A stretch of 64,000 nucleotides of DNA, taken from positions 124,001 through 188,000 of the forward strand of contig NZ_LSYT01000003.1 of the NCBI RefSeq assembly GCF_001602525.1, read 5' to 3'. Both the position numbers and the translations under genes were made by a program. Shown in pieces: positions 17,083 to 26,023 of the stretch; position 1 is the stretch's first letter; each line of letters begins with the position of its first letter. Under the pieces are notes generated by a model. That model saw nothing but the letters and a program-made list of their open reading frames with translations, ran no database searches and was not told the origin of the DNA. The stretch is from Flavobacterium chilense (GTDB taxonomy: Bacteria; Bacteroidota; Bacteroidia; Flavobacteriales; Flavobacteriaceae).

Positions 17083-17847
17083 TTACAGCATCATTCCGCC
17101 TGAAACCTCAATACGTTGTGCATTTACCCAACGTGCATCTTCGGTACATAAAAAAGCAACAACGCCACCAATATCATCAGGTAAACCAACTCTGCCTAAA
17201 GCAGTCACAGAAGCAATTTGCTGATTCATCTGTTCATTATCACGAACAACTCCGCCGCCAAAATCAGTTTCTATTGCTCCGGGCGCCACTACATTTACTC
17301 TGATTTTTCTTTGTCCCAGCTCTTTTGCCTGATATCTTGTAAGTGTTTCAATCGCACCTTTCATAGCAGCATAAGCAGCATATCCGGGAAATGAAAAACG
17401 AGCAAGACCAGTTGAAATATTGATGATTCCACCACCGTCATTCATAACATTCAATCCTTTTTGCGTCAGGAAAAACGGGCCTTTAAACTGAATATTAGTT
17501 AATTGGTCAAATTCTGCTTCAGTAGTTCCAATAAACGAATTGTGAATTCCGATTCCGGCATTGTTTACTAAAAAGTCGAATTTATCGGTTTTAAATGTAC
17601 TTTTTAAAATTTCAGAAATACTTCCGAAAAAAGCATCAAAAGTACCTGAATCTGCCACGTTTAACTGAAGTGAAGCTGCTTTTTGTCCCAAGCTTTCAAT
17701 TTCTTTTACGACAGCATCTGCTTCATCTTTTTTGCTATTATAAGTAATGATTACGTCGATGCCTTTTTTTGCAATCGCAATTGCCATATTTTTTCCTAAA
17801 CCTCTGCTACCGCCTGTAACAAGAGCTATTTTTGTATTTACTGCCAT
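17083..17847 (-). CDS. SDR family oxidoreductase
   Basis: This is a classical short-chain dehydrogenase of 254 residues: the cofactor motif 'TGGSRGLGKNMA' near the N-terminus, 'NNAG' in the middle, a catalytic Ser in 'INISTGLA', and the active-site 'YAAMK' (Tyr-x-x-x-Lys). It ends in 'SGGMML', normal for the family. The substrate is unknown. A second SDR and an AraC regulator follow on the same strand, and the gene order suggests that the regulator controls one or both SDR genes. Confidence 0.9.
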   Translation of the reverse strand: MAVNTKIALVTGGSRGLGKNMAIAIAKKGIDVIITYNSKKDEADAVVKEIESLGQKAASLQLNVADSGTFDAFFGSISEILKSTFKTDKFDFLVNNAGIGIHNSFIGTTEAEFDQLTNIQFKGPFFLTQKGLNVMNDGGGIINISTGLARFSFPGYAAYAAMKGAIETLTRYQAKELGQRKIRVNVVAPGAIETDFGGGVVRDNEQMNQQIASVTALGRVGLPDDIGGVVAFLCTEDARWVNAQRIEVSGGMML

Positions 17848-17884
17848 TGGTGTATAATGTTTATTGTTTTTATGTTGGTGAAAT

Positions 17885-18027
17885 GTGATTTGTAATATGT
17901 TAGGTGTAAAATGTTAGGTGTTAGATGTAAAATGTAAATATGTGATGTGAGACTATGTGATGTGAGATGTTTTACTATGTAGGATTTCACATCTCACATT
18001 TTACACCTAACATCTCACATTTACATT
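17885..18027. repeat. Imperfect inverted repeat made of TGTGATGTGAGATG-like units
   Basis: The gap between the two SDR genes is filled with repeated units such as 'TTAGGTGTAAAATG' and 'TGTGATGTGAGA' on the left and their complements 'CACATCTCACATTTTACACC' on the right. These can form a long imperfect hairpin. It looks like one of the low-complexity intergenic elements seen in flavobacteria. Confidence 0.6.
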
Positions 18028-18756
18028 TTACAAATTAGAATGCAATGCCTCAAAAGAAGCTTTTAATTCCGGTACACTTGCATTCAGTCTGGTTTCGCTG
18101 GTTCCAAAAGTGAGTTCATTTTTTCCTTCTTTTAATTGCTCAAAAATAGACTCGATAAAGCTGCTTACGCTTGGATGTGCGTCATGCAATCCAACACCGC
18201 CAAGGTCTGTATTTAATGCAGGTGGAATAATTTCTATTACTTCGATCTTTTTTGCTTTCAGGATATGACGTAATGAAAGGGTAAACGAACGGAAAAATGC
18301 TTTTGTAGCCGAATAAACGGGAACTTTTGCAAAAGGAGAAAAAGCCAATCCGGAGGTAACATTCATTACCGTTGTCAGAAAAGGTAAATGGATAAATAAG
18401 GAAGTTAAATGTAACGGAGCCTCGATATTGGTTGAGATCTCAGATTTCATACTTTCATAAAAATCAGCATCTGTAACCGAAACCCATTTCTGAATTCCCG
18501 CATTGTTTATTAAAACATTCAAATCGCTATGATTTTCTGCAATCCATTCGTAAAGTGCTTTACGTTCGGTTTCGCTTGATAAATCGCATACTTTTGTAAT
18601 TACAGAAGGAAATTTTGCTTTTACTTCAGCCAAAACAGACTCACGTCTGCCGCAAATAATTACAGTATTGTTTTCTTCAATAAATCTTTGGGTAAGCCCA
18701 AGTCCGATGCCGCTTGCGCCACCGGTTATTAAAATTTTGTTGTTTGATACATTCAT
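18028..18756 (-). CDS. SDR family oxidoreductase (DltE-like)
   Basis: This 242-residue protein has the Rossmann motif 'ITGGASGIGLGL', then 'LINNAGIQ', a Ser in 'MNVTSGLAF' and the active-site 'YSATK'. The overall layout resembles DltE-type SDRs. The cofactor is probably NADP, judging from 'CGRRES' after beta strand 2. It is transcribed in the same direction as the AraC gene upstream, with about 100 bases between them, and is a likely target of that regulator. The substrate is unknown. Confidence 0.88.
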   Translation of the reverse strand: MNVSNNKILITGGASGIGLGLTQRFIEENNTVIICGRRESVLAEVKAKFPSVITKVCDLSSETERKALYEWIAENHSDLNVLINNAGIQKWVSVTDADFYESMKSEISTNIEAPLHLTSLFIHLPFLTTVMNVTSGLAFSPFAKVPVYSATKAFFRSFTLSLRHILKAKKIEVIEIIPPALNTDLGGVGLHDAHPSVSSFIESIFEQLKEGKNELTFGTSETRLNASVPELKASFEALHSNL

Positions 18757-18855
18757 TTTTTCGATCTTTTAAATTGATGGTACAAAGGTAGAGGCGAAGC
18801 AGGAGTATAGAATTGTAAATATCAAACCGATGTTTGCAAAATTCAAATCATGAAT

Positions 18856-19779
18856 TTAAGCCCGGAAGGCGAGAGGCGTAAAAGAAGTTTGTTTTTTAAA
18901 GAAATTAGAAAAATGTGCCAATTCTTCAAAACCTAAAGAAAAAGCAATTTCAGAGATATTCCAATCCGTTTGTTTCAGCAGGATTTTCGCTTCGTTGGTT
19001 AATCTGCTGCTGATTAATTCAGTGGTAGTTTTTCCGGTATTTTCCTTTAAAACTTTATTCAAATGATTTACGTGTACCGATAATCTTTCGGCAAAATCTT
19101 TGGCTGTTCTTAATTCTAATCGCTGGTTTGGAGATTCAATCGGGAATTGTCTTTCCAGTAATTCAGCAAATAAAGAAGAAACTCTTGCCGCCGAATTGTG
19201 TTTAGAATACAAAGCTGTTATAGGCTGTAATTTTTGTCCGAAGTGAATTAACTCTGCAACATAATTTCGGATTAAATCATATTTATAGATATAATCTGAA
19301 TTGATCTCTTTTTGTATTTTGTTGAAAATCAATTCAACTTCGGTAACTTCTTCGTCAGTAAGCTGAAAAATAGGATAACCGTCTGAAGCAAAAATAGGAA
19401 GCTCGTCTAAATCAATTCCGCTTTTATTTTTAGATAAAAATTCACTCGTAAAAACACAAAACTGCCCTGACTGATTAGTATCCTGCGGAAGATAATTATA
19501 CGGAATCTTGGGCGTAGCAAATAAAAGTCCTTGTTTTTCGATTTCGATTATCTTGTCAGCATACTCAGCACGGTTTTTACCTTTTATCAAACTGATTTTG
19601 TAATAAGCACGCCGATCATAAGGCATAATCGATTTCCCCTGAAGGCGCTCAAGAAGTTCTTTAATATCAAAGATATTAAAATGCCCAATCTCTTTTTGAA
19701 TGTCATTGGGTAGTAACGAACTTGGTTCAACAGCTGAACCTTCAGTAATATCTTTGTAAAAGGAGTCCAGAGATTTCAT
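18856..19779 (-). CDS. AraC family transcriptional regulator
   Basis: The C-terminal region, at about residues 205-307, is an AraC-type double helix-turn-helix: 'FAERLSVHVNHLNKVLKENT', then 'NWNISEIAFSLGFEELAHFS' and 'FFKKQTSFTPLAFRA'. The N-terminal domain is a cupin-like sensor region without a signal peptide. It lies upstream of the SDR genes and is most likely their local regulator. The inducer is unknown. Confidence 0.9.
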   Translation of the reverse strand: MKSLDSFYKDITEGSAVEPSSLLPNDIQKEIGHFNIFDIKELLERLQGKSIMPYDRRAYYKISLIKGKNRAEYADKIIEIEKQGLLFATPKIPYNYLPQDTNQSGQFCVFTSEFLSKNKSGIDLDELPIFASDGYPIFQLTDEEVTEVELIFNKIQKEINSDYIYKYDLIRNYVAELIHFGQKLQPITALYSKHNSAARVSSLFAELLERQFPIESPNQRLELRTAKDFAERLSVHVNHLNKVLKENTGKTTTELISSRLTNEAKILLKQTDWNISEIAFSLGFEELAHFSNFFKKQTSFTPLAFRA

Positions 19780-19852
19780 AATGACTTCGAATTGTAAAAT
19801 TCAAATATACGAAAAATTAAAGTTTCTGGTTTTTTGATTTGAAATTTTGCGT

Positions 19853-20413
19853 TTAAAACAAACTTCCCTGGATAAATTCAGGTTCAGGATTACTGCCAAA
19901 CGCAAAAGTATCAATTACAAAAAACTGTTTGTGTGGTTCCAGTTCTCTTAAAACGATTTCTTTGCATAAAAAATCAATGTCAACTGTAGTAAAAAGCGTT
20001 GATGCAATTTTAAGATTTTCGGGAGTTAGTTTTCTTCCAATACTTATATGCGGGTCGTTGCTTTTTTTAAGTTTTAATGGTTTTAAAGATTCCTGAATCT
20101 TTTTCATGATTGGTTTTAAAGCACTTTTAGACGCTTCGTTTGGAGCAATGTAAAAAGCACCTGCAGTATCATAAGCACCAAAATGATCCAAATAAATCTG
20201 AAAAGGAGTAAAGCTATCACAGATTTTATGAAGTTTTTGTTTGTATTTCTGTAATTGTGATTCGTCAATAGTGAATTCGCAAATGGTAATATGGGCAACA
20301 GCATTTTTACTGTTAAACCAACCAATTTTTTCAGCCAGTTCTTCTTTCATTGTTTTGATTATCTCAATTCCGTTTTCAGAAGGCTGAATAACAACAGAAT
20401 ATTTCTTTTCCAT
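19853..20413 (-). CDS. 2H phosphoesterase / 2'-5' RNA ligase family protein
   Basis: The two signature motifs of the 2H superfamily are present: 'HITI' (His41-x-Thr43) and 'HISI' (His122-x-Ser124), 81 residues apart. They would form the active site for hydrolysing or making 2'-5' or cyclic phosphodiester bonds. The length of 186 residues is normal. The substrate is unknown. It lies 23 bases behind the following 104-aa gene's start on the same strand, so the two probably form a pair. Confidence 0.85.
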   Translation of the reverse strand: MEKKYSVVIQPSENGIEIIKTMKEELAEKIGWFNSKNAVAHITICEFTIDESQLQKYKQKLHKICDSFTPFQIYLDHFGAYDTAGAFYIAPNEASKSALKPIMKKIQESLKPLKLKKSNDPHISIGRKLTPENLKIASTLFTTVDIDFLCKEIVLRELEPHKQFFVIDTFAFGSNPEPEFIQGSLF

Positions 20414-20436
20414 TTGTTAATTTGGTTTTAGAGAAA

Positions 20437-20751
20437 TTAAATTTTTCCTTTTAGATATAACCGGTGCAGGATTTCAGATTTTAATAATCCGCTTCCGCCG
20501 CCAAAGTGTTCAATTACTTCGACTTCCGGCTGATGTTTTAAACAAAAGGAAGTAAATTCTTTTTCGATATGATCCTCGATTCCGGAACTCAGCAAAACAA
20601 TGTCGATTTTATTGTTCTGAAAGTATTCCTGAGCTTCTTTTTCATTATCAAAAGCAATTGCATTCCAATTTTCATCAGCATTTACAAGTCGAAGCAAAAT
20701 GGCCAGAATTGCTTCATTTTTTCCCAGTAACAAGAATTCAAGAGTTTTCAT
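20437..20751 (-). CDS. Small receiver-like hypothetical protein
   Basis: This 104-residue protein alternates strands and helices as a response-regulator-like fold would: 'TLEFLLLGKNEAILAILLRL', then 'KIDIVLLSSGIED', then 'VEVIEHFGGGSGLLKSEI'. The position expected for the phospho-accepting Asp reads 'LSSG', so phosphorylation is unlikely. It lies immediately upstream of the 2H phosphoesterase gene and is likely co-transcribed with it. The function is unknown. Confidence 0.65.
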   Translation of the reverse strand: MKTLEFLLLGKNEAILAILLRLVNADENWNAIAFDNEKEAQEYFQNNKIDIVLLSSGIEDHIEKEFTSFCLKHQPEVEVIEHFGGGSGLLKSEILHRLYLKGKI

Positions 20752-21217
20752 GATCTATAGTTTATTTGACAAATTTATTTCAAAAAAAATAGTTTCAACT
20801 TAATCTAGGATAAGAAAGTGACTAAGACTTTAAATTGCTGATTTTCCGGGATTTTATCTGAATATTTTAAAATAAAAAAAAGAATAAATGCCTGGATTTA
20901 CAGTTGCTTACTCAATTTTATGAAAATATTTTCTCAAAATGAGGAAACCCGTAATGTTTTCTCTAAAGTTGCTTGTAGTTTTGTACTGTAGCAATCGATA
21001 TAGATGTTGTTTTTTACCTTTTTAAACACATTTTCGATGTTATGGTTAATGTTTTTGGAGAAACAAATTAACAATAAAAACGACATATTTACAGATTGTG
21101 AATATTTTGTATGAATTTGCAAGAATACGAAAAAGTCTAATTTTTATAGGGTTTTTAGATTTAGTCAATGGGGGGACAGATCTAAGGGCCCTTTTTTTAT
21201 TTCTTATAAATATTGAT
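20752..21217. other. 466-base gap without a convincing gene
   Basis: A 62-codon frame on the minus strand (20934-21122) has poor composition and no recognisable motif, so I do not call it. 'AAGGGCCCTTTTTTT' near 21184 is a short palindrome with a T-run that could act as a weak terminator on the plus strand. No other structure is evident. Confidence 0.5.
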
Positions 21218-22162
21218 TTAAAGTAATCCGCGGCTTTTTAACCATTCTTCACAATCTCTGGTCCAGAATTTACTGGTATCTTTTACACCCAATCCAAAAC
21301 CATGTCCACCTTTTTCATAAAGATGTAACTCAGCCGGAACATTGTTTCTTTTAAGTGCCAGGTAATAATTGATGCTGTTTTCTGCCAGAACTGTAGTATC
21401 ATCTGTTGCATGAACCAGAAAAGTTGTTGGAGTCTGGGTTGTAACTCTTTTCTCGCTCGAAAAATAATCCAGAAGTTCCTGTGAAGCTGTGCTTCCTAAT
21501 AAATTGTTTTGTGAGCCTTTATGTGTAACTTCATTGACCATTGTAATTACAGGATAAATTAAAAGAGAAAAATCAGGTCGGGCACTTATATTTGAAGCGG
21601 TTTCATATACTTTGTCATCATAATGCGTGGCGAGCGTAGAAGCCAAATGTCCGCCTGCAGAAAAACCCATAATACCAATTTTGGTTGCATCGATATTGTA
21701 TTTTGCTGCATTTTGTCTTACGTAGCGTACTGCTTCCTGTGCATCCTGCAACGGACCAATAGTTTTATTTTTCATTATTTTGTCGTTGGGTAATCTGTAT
21801 TTTACCACAAATGCTGCAATTCCTAAACTATTAAGCCATTGAGCCACCTTAGTTCCTTCTTTATCAATTGCCAAATGCTGGTATCCGCCACCCGGAAAAA
21901 TAAGAATTGCCGTTTGATTGGGTTTGCTTACTGCGGGTAAAAAAATACTCAATGTTGGAATAGAGACTAAACTTGTGCTCATTACTTTTCCGTCTGTTAT
22001 TTGCTCTTTCTCCTTATAATCAGGAGCCTTGATTTCGTTCGGAATTTTACTCCAAAGTGGAACGATAGTTTGATTTTGAGCCACAATTTGATTCGTCATA
22101 CCAATAAAAAGTGCTGAGATTAGCCCTATTTTTTTTTGCAAATGCTTTTTTAACGTTTTCAA
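21218..22162 (-). CDS. Secreted alpha/beta hydrolase (acetyl-esterase-like)
   Basis: A signal peptide ends in 'IVAQ'. The hydrolase core has the oxyanion motif 'FPGGGYQHLA', nucleophile Ser in 'GFSAGGHLA', acid in 'ATDDTTV' and His in 'GGHGFGLG'. At 314 residues it resembles the BD-FAE / acetylxylan-esterase-like enzymes found in polysaccharide utilisation loci. It lies just before the uronate genes but on the opposite strand, so it may remove acetyl groups from pectin or hemicellulose. The substrate is not provable from the sequence. Confidence 0.85.
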   Translation of the reverse strand: MKTLKKHLQKKIGLISALFIGMTNQIVAQNQTIVPLWSKIPNEIKAPDYKEKEQITDGKVMSTSLVSIPTLSIFLPAVSKPNQTAILIFPGGGYQHLAIDKEGTKVAQWLNSLGIAAFVVKYRLPNDKIMKNKTIGPLQDAQEAVRYVRQNAAKYNIDATKIGIMGFSAGGHLASTLATHYDDKVYETASNISARPDFSLLIYPVITMVNEVTHKGSQNNLLGSTASQELLDYFSSEKRVTTQTPTTFLVHATDDTTVLAENSINYYLALKRNNVPAELHLYEKGGHGFGLGVKDTSKFWTRDCEEWLKSRGLL

Positions 22163-22200
22163 TTTTATAATGAATTAGTGAATAATACAACTATTAGGAT

Positions 22201-22393
22201 AACCCATTGGGTGTAATACTAAATATTTTTTAAACACATAGAAACATAGGTTTTATACCTAAAAAAGTATAAAAAAAGAAACACATTTCTTTCACATAGC
22301 TAAGTTCTGTGCATTTTAACTAAGTGAAACGCCTATTTTGAGAAGCCAGAGTCTATGTTTCTATGTGTTAAAATTAATTACACCCAACGGGTT
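22201..22393. repeat. Intergenic element copy 1, with nested terminal inverted repeats
   Basis: The outer arms 'AACCCATTGGGTGTAAT' (22201-22217) and 'ATTACACCCAACGGGTT' (22377-22393) enclose inner arms 'ACACATAGAAACATAG' (22234-22249) and 'CTATGTTTCTATGTGT' (22353-22368). The interior contains 'AAGTGAAACGCCTATTTTG'. The same inner arms and interior recur at 57552-57668 and 60616-60745. Confidence 0.8.
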
Positions 22394-22652
22394 AAGACAT
22401 TTCAAAAATAGAGCTTTTTAACCAATTCCCTCTTAATAAATGTAATTGTTACAATTGAATTTTACTGCAAAATAGAAGATAATCCTCAAAATTAATCAGA
22501 AGTGAAAGTTTTCTGTACAATTTTGATACTTAAAACGGACAAATTTCATATGTTAGCTTTTAACAAATATATTGTTTAATCTGTAATTTTGAGTTCTTTT
22601 TTTTATTCTATATGTTTAATAAATGAGTTAAAATAATTTTTTATATAATTTA

Positions 22653-22697
22653 TTTGGAATATAAAGATTTAAAACTATATTTGTGCAATCGATTACA
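22653..22697 (+). promoter_or_regulatory. exuT promoter with overlapping LacI-type operator
   Basis: 'TTTG' (22653-22656), then exactly 19 bases, then 'TATATTTG' (22676-22683) is a textbook Bacteroidota promoter (TTTG / TAnnTTTG). Directly after it lies the palindrome 'TGCAATCGATTACA' (22684-22697), where a bound repressor would block initiation. The transporter start codon is 110 bases downstream. Confidence 0.8.
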
Positions 22698-22806
22698 TTT
22701 ATTGATTTTCTTGTGTTTAATCCATGGATCAGGATGTTTTTGTACTCAGGCCAAAAAACGAATTGTATTACCCCATAAAATATAAATTTTATAATAAACC
22801 ACTACT

Positions 22807-24276
22807 ATGAATCAAACAGATGCAGTTATTATGAGCCAAACCAAAAAATCAACAGGAAGGTATCGTTGGAGTATATGTGCGTTACTTTTTTTTGCAACAA
22901 CAATTAATTACTTAGACAGACAGGTACTTTCTTTGACATGGAGCGATTTTATTGCGCCGGAGTTTCATTGGACTAACAACGATTATGGTAATATCACTGC
23001 ATTGTTTTCTATTTTTTATGCTGTTTCTTTATTGTTTGCCGGTCGTTTTGTAGACTGGATGGATACTAAAAAAGGTTTTTTATGGGCAATTGGAATCTGG
23101 TCTCTTGGAGCTTGTCTTCATGCATTTTGCGGAATTGCAACAGCAGGTATTATTACAGGAAACTGGTTTGTAGGTTTCGAAGGTGCCAAAGAAGCAATTC
23201 ATTTGGTAAAAGATACCGGAATGGTAATTAATGTAAGTGTTACATTGTTCATATTTGCCCGTTTTGTTCTGGCAGTAGGTGAGGCAGGAAATTTTCCGGC
23301 AGCCATCAAAACTACAGCCGAATATTTTCCTAAAAAAGACAGAGCATTTTCAACTAGTATTTTTAATGCAGGTGCTACCGTAGGAGCATTAGCGGCTCCT
23401 ATTTCAATTCCGTTTATTGCAAAATCTTTTGGTTGGGAAATGGCTTTTATTATTATTGGTGCTTTAGGCTTTGTCTGGATGGGATTCTGGATTTTTATGT
23501 ATGATAAACCGGAAAGACATCCAAAAGTAAGTGCTGCAGAATTAGAATACATTCAACAAGATGATATTGCCGATAGTAAGATTGAAGGTTATGTGCCTGA
23601 AACCAAGACTAAAGTTTCTTTTGTAGAATGTTTTAAATACAAGCAAACCTGGGCTTTTGCTTTTGGTAAATTCATGACAGATGGAGTTTGGTGGTTTTTC
23701 TTATTCTGGACACCTGCTTATTTAAGTTCTGTTTACGGAATGGATTCAACTCAGGCTGCTTTGCCATTGTTTGTTTTATATATGATTACTTTGCTTTCTA
23801 TCATTGGAGGCTGGCTGCCAACTTATTTCGTTGAAAAGAAAGGAATGAACCCTTATGAAGGAAGAATGAGAGCGATGTTAATTTTTGCATTTTTCCCATT
23901 ATTGGCTTTAATCGCTCAGCCTTTAGGGTATATCAGTTATTGGATTCCAATCATTATTATTGGTATTGCAGGTGCAGCGCATCAATCATGGTCTGCAAAT
24001 ATTTTTACTACAGTAGGAGATATGTTTCCTAAAAAAGCAATTGCAACTATAACCGGAATTGGTGGTTTAGCCGGAGGTGTTGGTTCTACTTTTATCAACA
24101 AAGGTTCAGGAATGTTGTTTGATTATGCTAAAGAAAACAATATGGTGTTTATGGGCTTTCATGGCATCGAAGCAGGATATTTTATCATTTTTTCTATCTG
24201 TGCCGTTTGTTATTTGACAGGCTGGATAGTAATGAAAACATTAGTTCCTAAATACAGACCTATTACAGATTTATAA
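22807..24276 (+). CDS. MFS hexuronate transporter (ExuT-like)
   Basis: This 489-residue protein has 12 predicted membrane helices. It begins with 'TTINYLDRQVLSLTW', a signature of the anion:cation symporter branch of the MFS that includes ExuT, and has 'FVLAVGEAGNFPAAIKTTAE' in TM4. It should import galacturonate and glucuronate with protons. The next genes are all uronate catabolic. A second ATG at 22834 is also possible as the start. It is the first gene of the uronate block, under its own promoter and operator. Confidence 0.9.
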   Translation: MNQTDAVIMSQTKKSTGRYRWSICALLFFATTINYLDRQVLSLTWSDFIAPEFHWTNNDYGNITALFSIFYAVSLLFAGRFVDWMDTKKGFLWAIGIWSLGACLHAFCGIATAGIITGNWFVGFEGAKEAIHLVKDTGMVINVSVTLFIFARFVLAVGEAGNFPAAIKTTAEYFPKKDRAFSTSIFNAGATVGALAAPISIPFIAKSFGWEMAFIIIGALGFVWMGFWIFMYDKPERHPKVSAAELEYIQQDDIADSKIEGYVPETKTKVSFVECFKYKQTWAFAFGKFMTDGVWWFFLFWTPAYLSSVYGMDSTQAALPLFVLYMITLLSIIGGWLPTYFVEKKGMNPYEGRMRAMLIFAFFPLLALIAQPLGYISYWIPIIIIGIAGAAHQSWSANIFTTVGDMFPKKAIATITGIGGLAGGVGSTFINKGSGMLFDYAKENNMVFMGFHGIEAGYFIIFSICAVCYLTGWIVMKTLVPKYRPITDL

Positions 24277-24326
24277 TATTCAGAAAATTTTAATACATCA
24301 AAAATGTATTTTTAAAAATAAAAATA

Positions 24327-24348
24327 TAATTTTGTGCAATCGATTACA
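24327..24348 (+). promoter_or_regulatory. kduI -7 element with LacI-type operator
   Basis: 'TAATTTTG' (24327-24334) fits the TAnnTTTG -7 element, and the palindrome 'TGCAATCGATTACA' (24335-24348) follows directly, 15 bases before the kduI start codon. The 14-base operator is identical to the one at exuT and in the same position relative to the -7 box. I see no clear TTTG at the -33 position. Confidence 0.7.
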
Positions 24349-24362
24349 TTAAATTAAAAATT

Positions 24363-25202
24363 ATGACAAAATATAGTTCAAGATACGCGTCAAGCCCCGA
24401 AGCAGTTAAAAAATATGATACACAGGAATTAAGAAACGAATTCTTAATTGATGACTTAATGCAGGAAGATGAAATTGTATTAACGTATTCGCATTATGAT
24501 CGATACATTGCAGGATCAGCTGTTCCGGTAAAAGGAGATTTGAAATTAGAAAGCATTGATCCGCTTAAAGCGCCTTATTTTTTAGAAAGAAGAGAAATTG
24601 GGATTATTAATGTGGGCGGAAGCGGTTCTGTTGTGGTTGAAGGGCAAACTTTTGAACTAGGATTTAAAGACGCTTTGTATATCGGTAGCGGAAATAAAGA
24701 AGTAATCTTTAAAAGCGATGACAGTAAAAATCCGGCTAAATATTACATCAACTCTGCACCGGCTCATACTACTTACCCAACAGTAAAAGTAAGTCTGGCA
24801 GAAGCAAATAAATTAGAATTGGGTACTATGGAAACGGCAAATCACCGTACCGTAAACCAAATGATTATTGGCAGCGTGGTAACCACTTGCCAATTACAAA
24901 TGGGAATGACCGAATTAAGACCGGGAAGCGTATGGAATACGATGCCGGCACACGTACACGATCGCAGAATGGAAGTTTACTTTTATTTAGACATTCCGGA
25001 AAATCAGGCAGTTTGCCATTTCATGGGACAACCTCAGGAAACCAGACATATCTGGATGAACAATCATCAGGCTGTTATTTCTCCGCCGTGGTCAATTCAC
25101 TCAGGATCAGGAACCAGTAATTATACCTTTATCTGGGGAATGGCAGGTGAAAATTTAGATTATGGAGATATGGATGTTTGTAAAATCACTGATTTAAGAT
25201 AA
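24363..25202 (+). CDS. kduI: 5-dehydro-4-deoxy-D-glucuronate isomerase
   Basis: This isomerase converts 5-keto-4-deoxyuronate (the form taken by unsaturated uronate released from pectin oligomers) to 3-deoxy-D-glycero-2,5-hexodiulosonate. The cupin metal site is visible in 'MPAHVHDRRMEVYFYLD' (two His and Glu), with a further His in 'PPWSIHSGSGTSNY'. At 279 residues it has the usual KduI length. It is followed after 5 bases by kduD, the next enzyme of the pathway. Confidence 0.97.
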   Translation: MTKYSSRYASSPEAVKKYDTQELRNEFLIDDLMQEDEIVLTYSHYDRYIAGSAVPVKGDLKLESIDPLKAPYFLERREIGIINVGGSGSVVVEGQTFELGFKDALYIGSGNKEVIFKSDDSKNPAKYYINSAPAHTTYPTVKVSLAEANKLELGTMETANHRTVNQMIIGSVVTTCQLQMGMTELRPGSVWNTMPAHVHDRRMEVYFYLDIPENQAVCHFMGQPQETRHIWMNNHQAVISPPWSIHSGSGTSNYTFIWGMAGENLDYGDMDVCKITDLR

Positions 25203-25207
25203 GAATT

Positions 25208-25999
25208 ATGACAAACTTGTTTGATATTAAAGGAAAAGTTGCCCTGATTACAGGAAGTACACATGGACTGGGAATGGCAATGGCAAAAGGATTGGGTGAG
25301 GCAGGAGCAACTATTGTGGTAAACGGAAATTCTTCGCAGCAAAAAATTGATGATGCTGTAGCTTTACTTAAAAGTGAAGGGATTAATGCAGTTGGATATA
25401 AGTTTAATGTAACCGAAGAAAGAGAAGTCAAAGAAGCTGTTCAGAAAATAGAAAGTGAAGTTGGTCCAATTGATATCCTGATTAACAATGCCGGAATTAT
25501 TAAAAGAATTCCGTTGCTGGATATGGAAGTGGCAGATTTCAGAGAAGTGATAGATATTGATTTAGTAAGTCCTTTTATTGTTTCTAAGCATGTAGCCAAA
25601 GGAATGATCGAAAGAAGACAAGGAAAAATAATCAACATTTGTTCGATGATGAGCGAATTGGGCAGAAATACTGTTTCGGCTTATGCTGCAGCAAAAGGCG
25701 GGTTGAAAATGCTGACCAAAAATATGGCTACAGAATGGGCAAAATACAATGTTCAGATCAACGGAATTGGACCGGGTTATTTTGCGACCGAACAAACAAA
25801 GCCTATCAGAGTTGACGGACATCCGTTTAACGATTTCATCATCAGCCGTACTCCGGCTGCAAAATGGGGGGATCCGGGTGATTTAGCCGGAGCAGCAATA
25901 TTTTTATCTTCTAAGGCAAGTGACTTTGTAAACGGTCACATTTTATATGTTGATGGCGGAATCCTGGCTACTATTGGAAAACCATCAAACGAAGAATAA
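25208..25999 (+). CDS. kduD: 2-dehydro-3-deoxy-D-gluconate 5-dehydrogenase
   Basis: This 263-residue SDR has the cofactor motif 'ITGSTHGLGMAMAKGLG', 'INNAGII', and the active-site 'YAAAK'. It reduces the KduI product to 2-keto-3-deoxygluconate (KDG). The assignment rests on the fold plus position directly behind kduI, and on the typical 'WGDPGDLAGAAIFL' near the C-terminus. Translation is probably coupled or at least co-operonic (5-base gap). Confidence 0.95.
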   Translation: MTNLFDIKGKVALITGSTHGLGMAMAKGLGEAGATIVVNGNSSQQKIDDAVALLKSEGINAVGYKFNVTEEREVKEAVQKIESEVGPIDILINNAGIIKRIPLLDMEVADFREVIDIDLVSPFIVSKHVAKGMIERRQGKIINICSMMSELGRNTVSAYAAAKGGLKMLTKNMATEWAKYNVQINGIGPGYFATEQTKPIRVDGHPFNDFIISRTPAAKWGDPGDLAGAAIFLSSKASDFVNGHILYVDGGILATIGKPSNEE

Positions 26000-26023
26000 T
26001 TCTCAAATTATATTAAAAAAGAC

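Noticed and set aside
17885..18027. TGTGAGATG units as a CRISPR array
   Set aside because: The units are unequal in length, directly abutting without spacers, and inverted rather than uniformly direct.
20985..21005. GCAATCGATATAG as a further LacI-type operator
   Set aside because: Only half of the palindrome matches, and no sugar gene starts nearby.
20934..21122. 62-codon frame on the minus strand
   Set aside because: Poor composition, no motif, and no conserved context; chance frames of this size are expected in AT-rich DNA.
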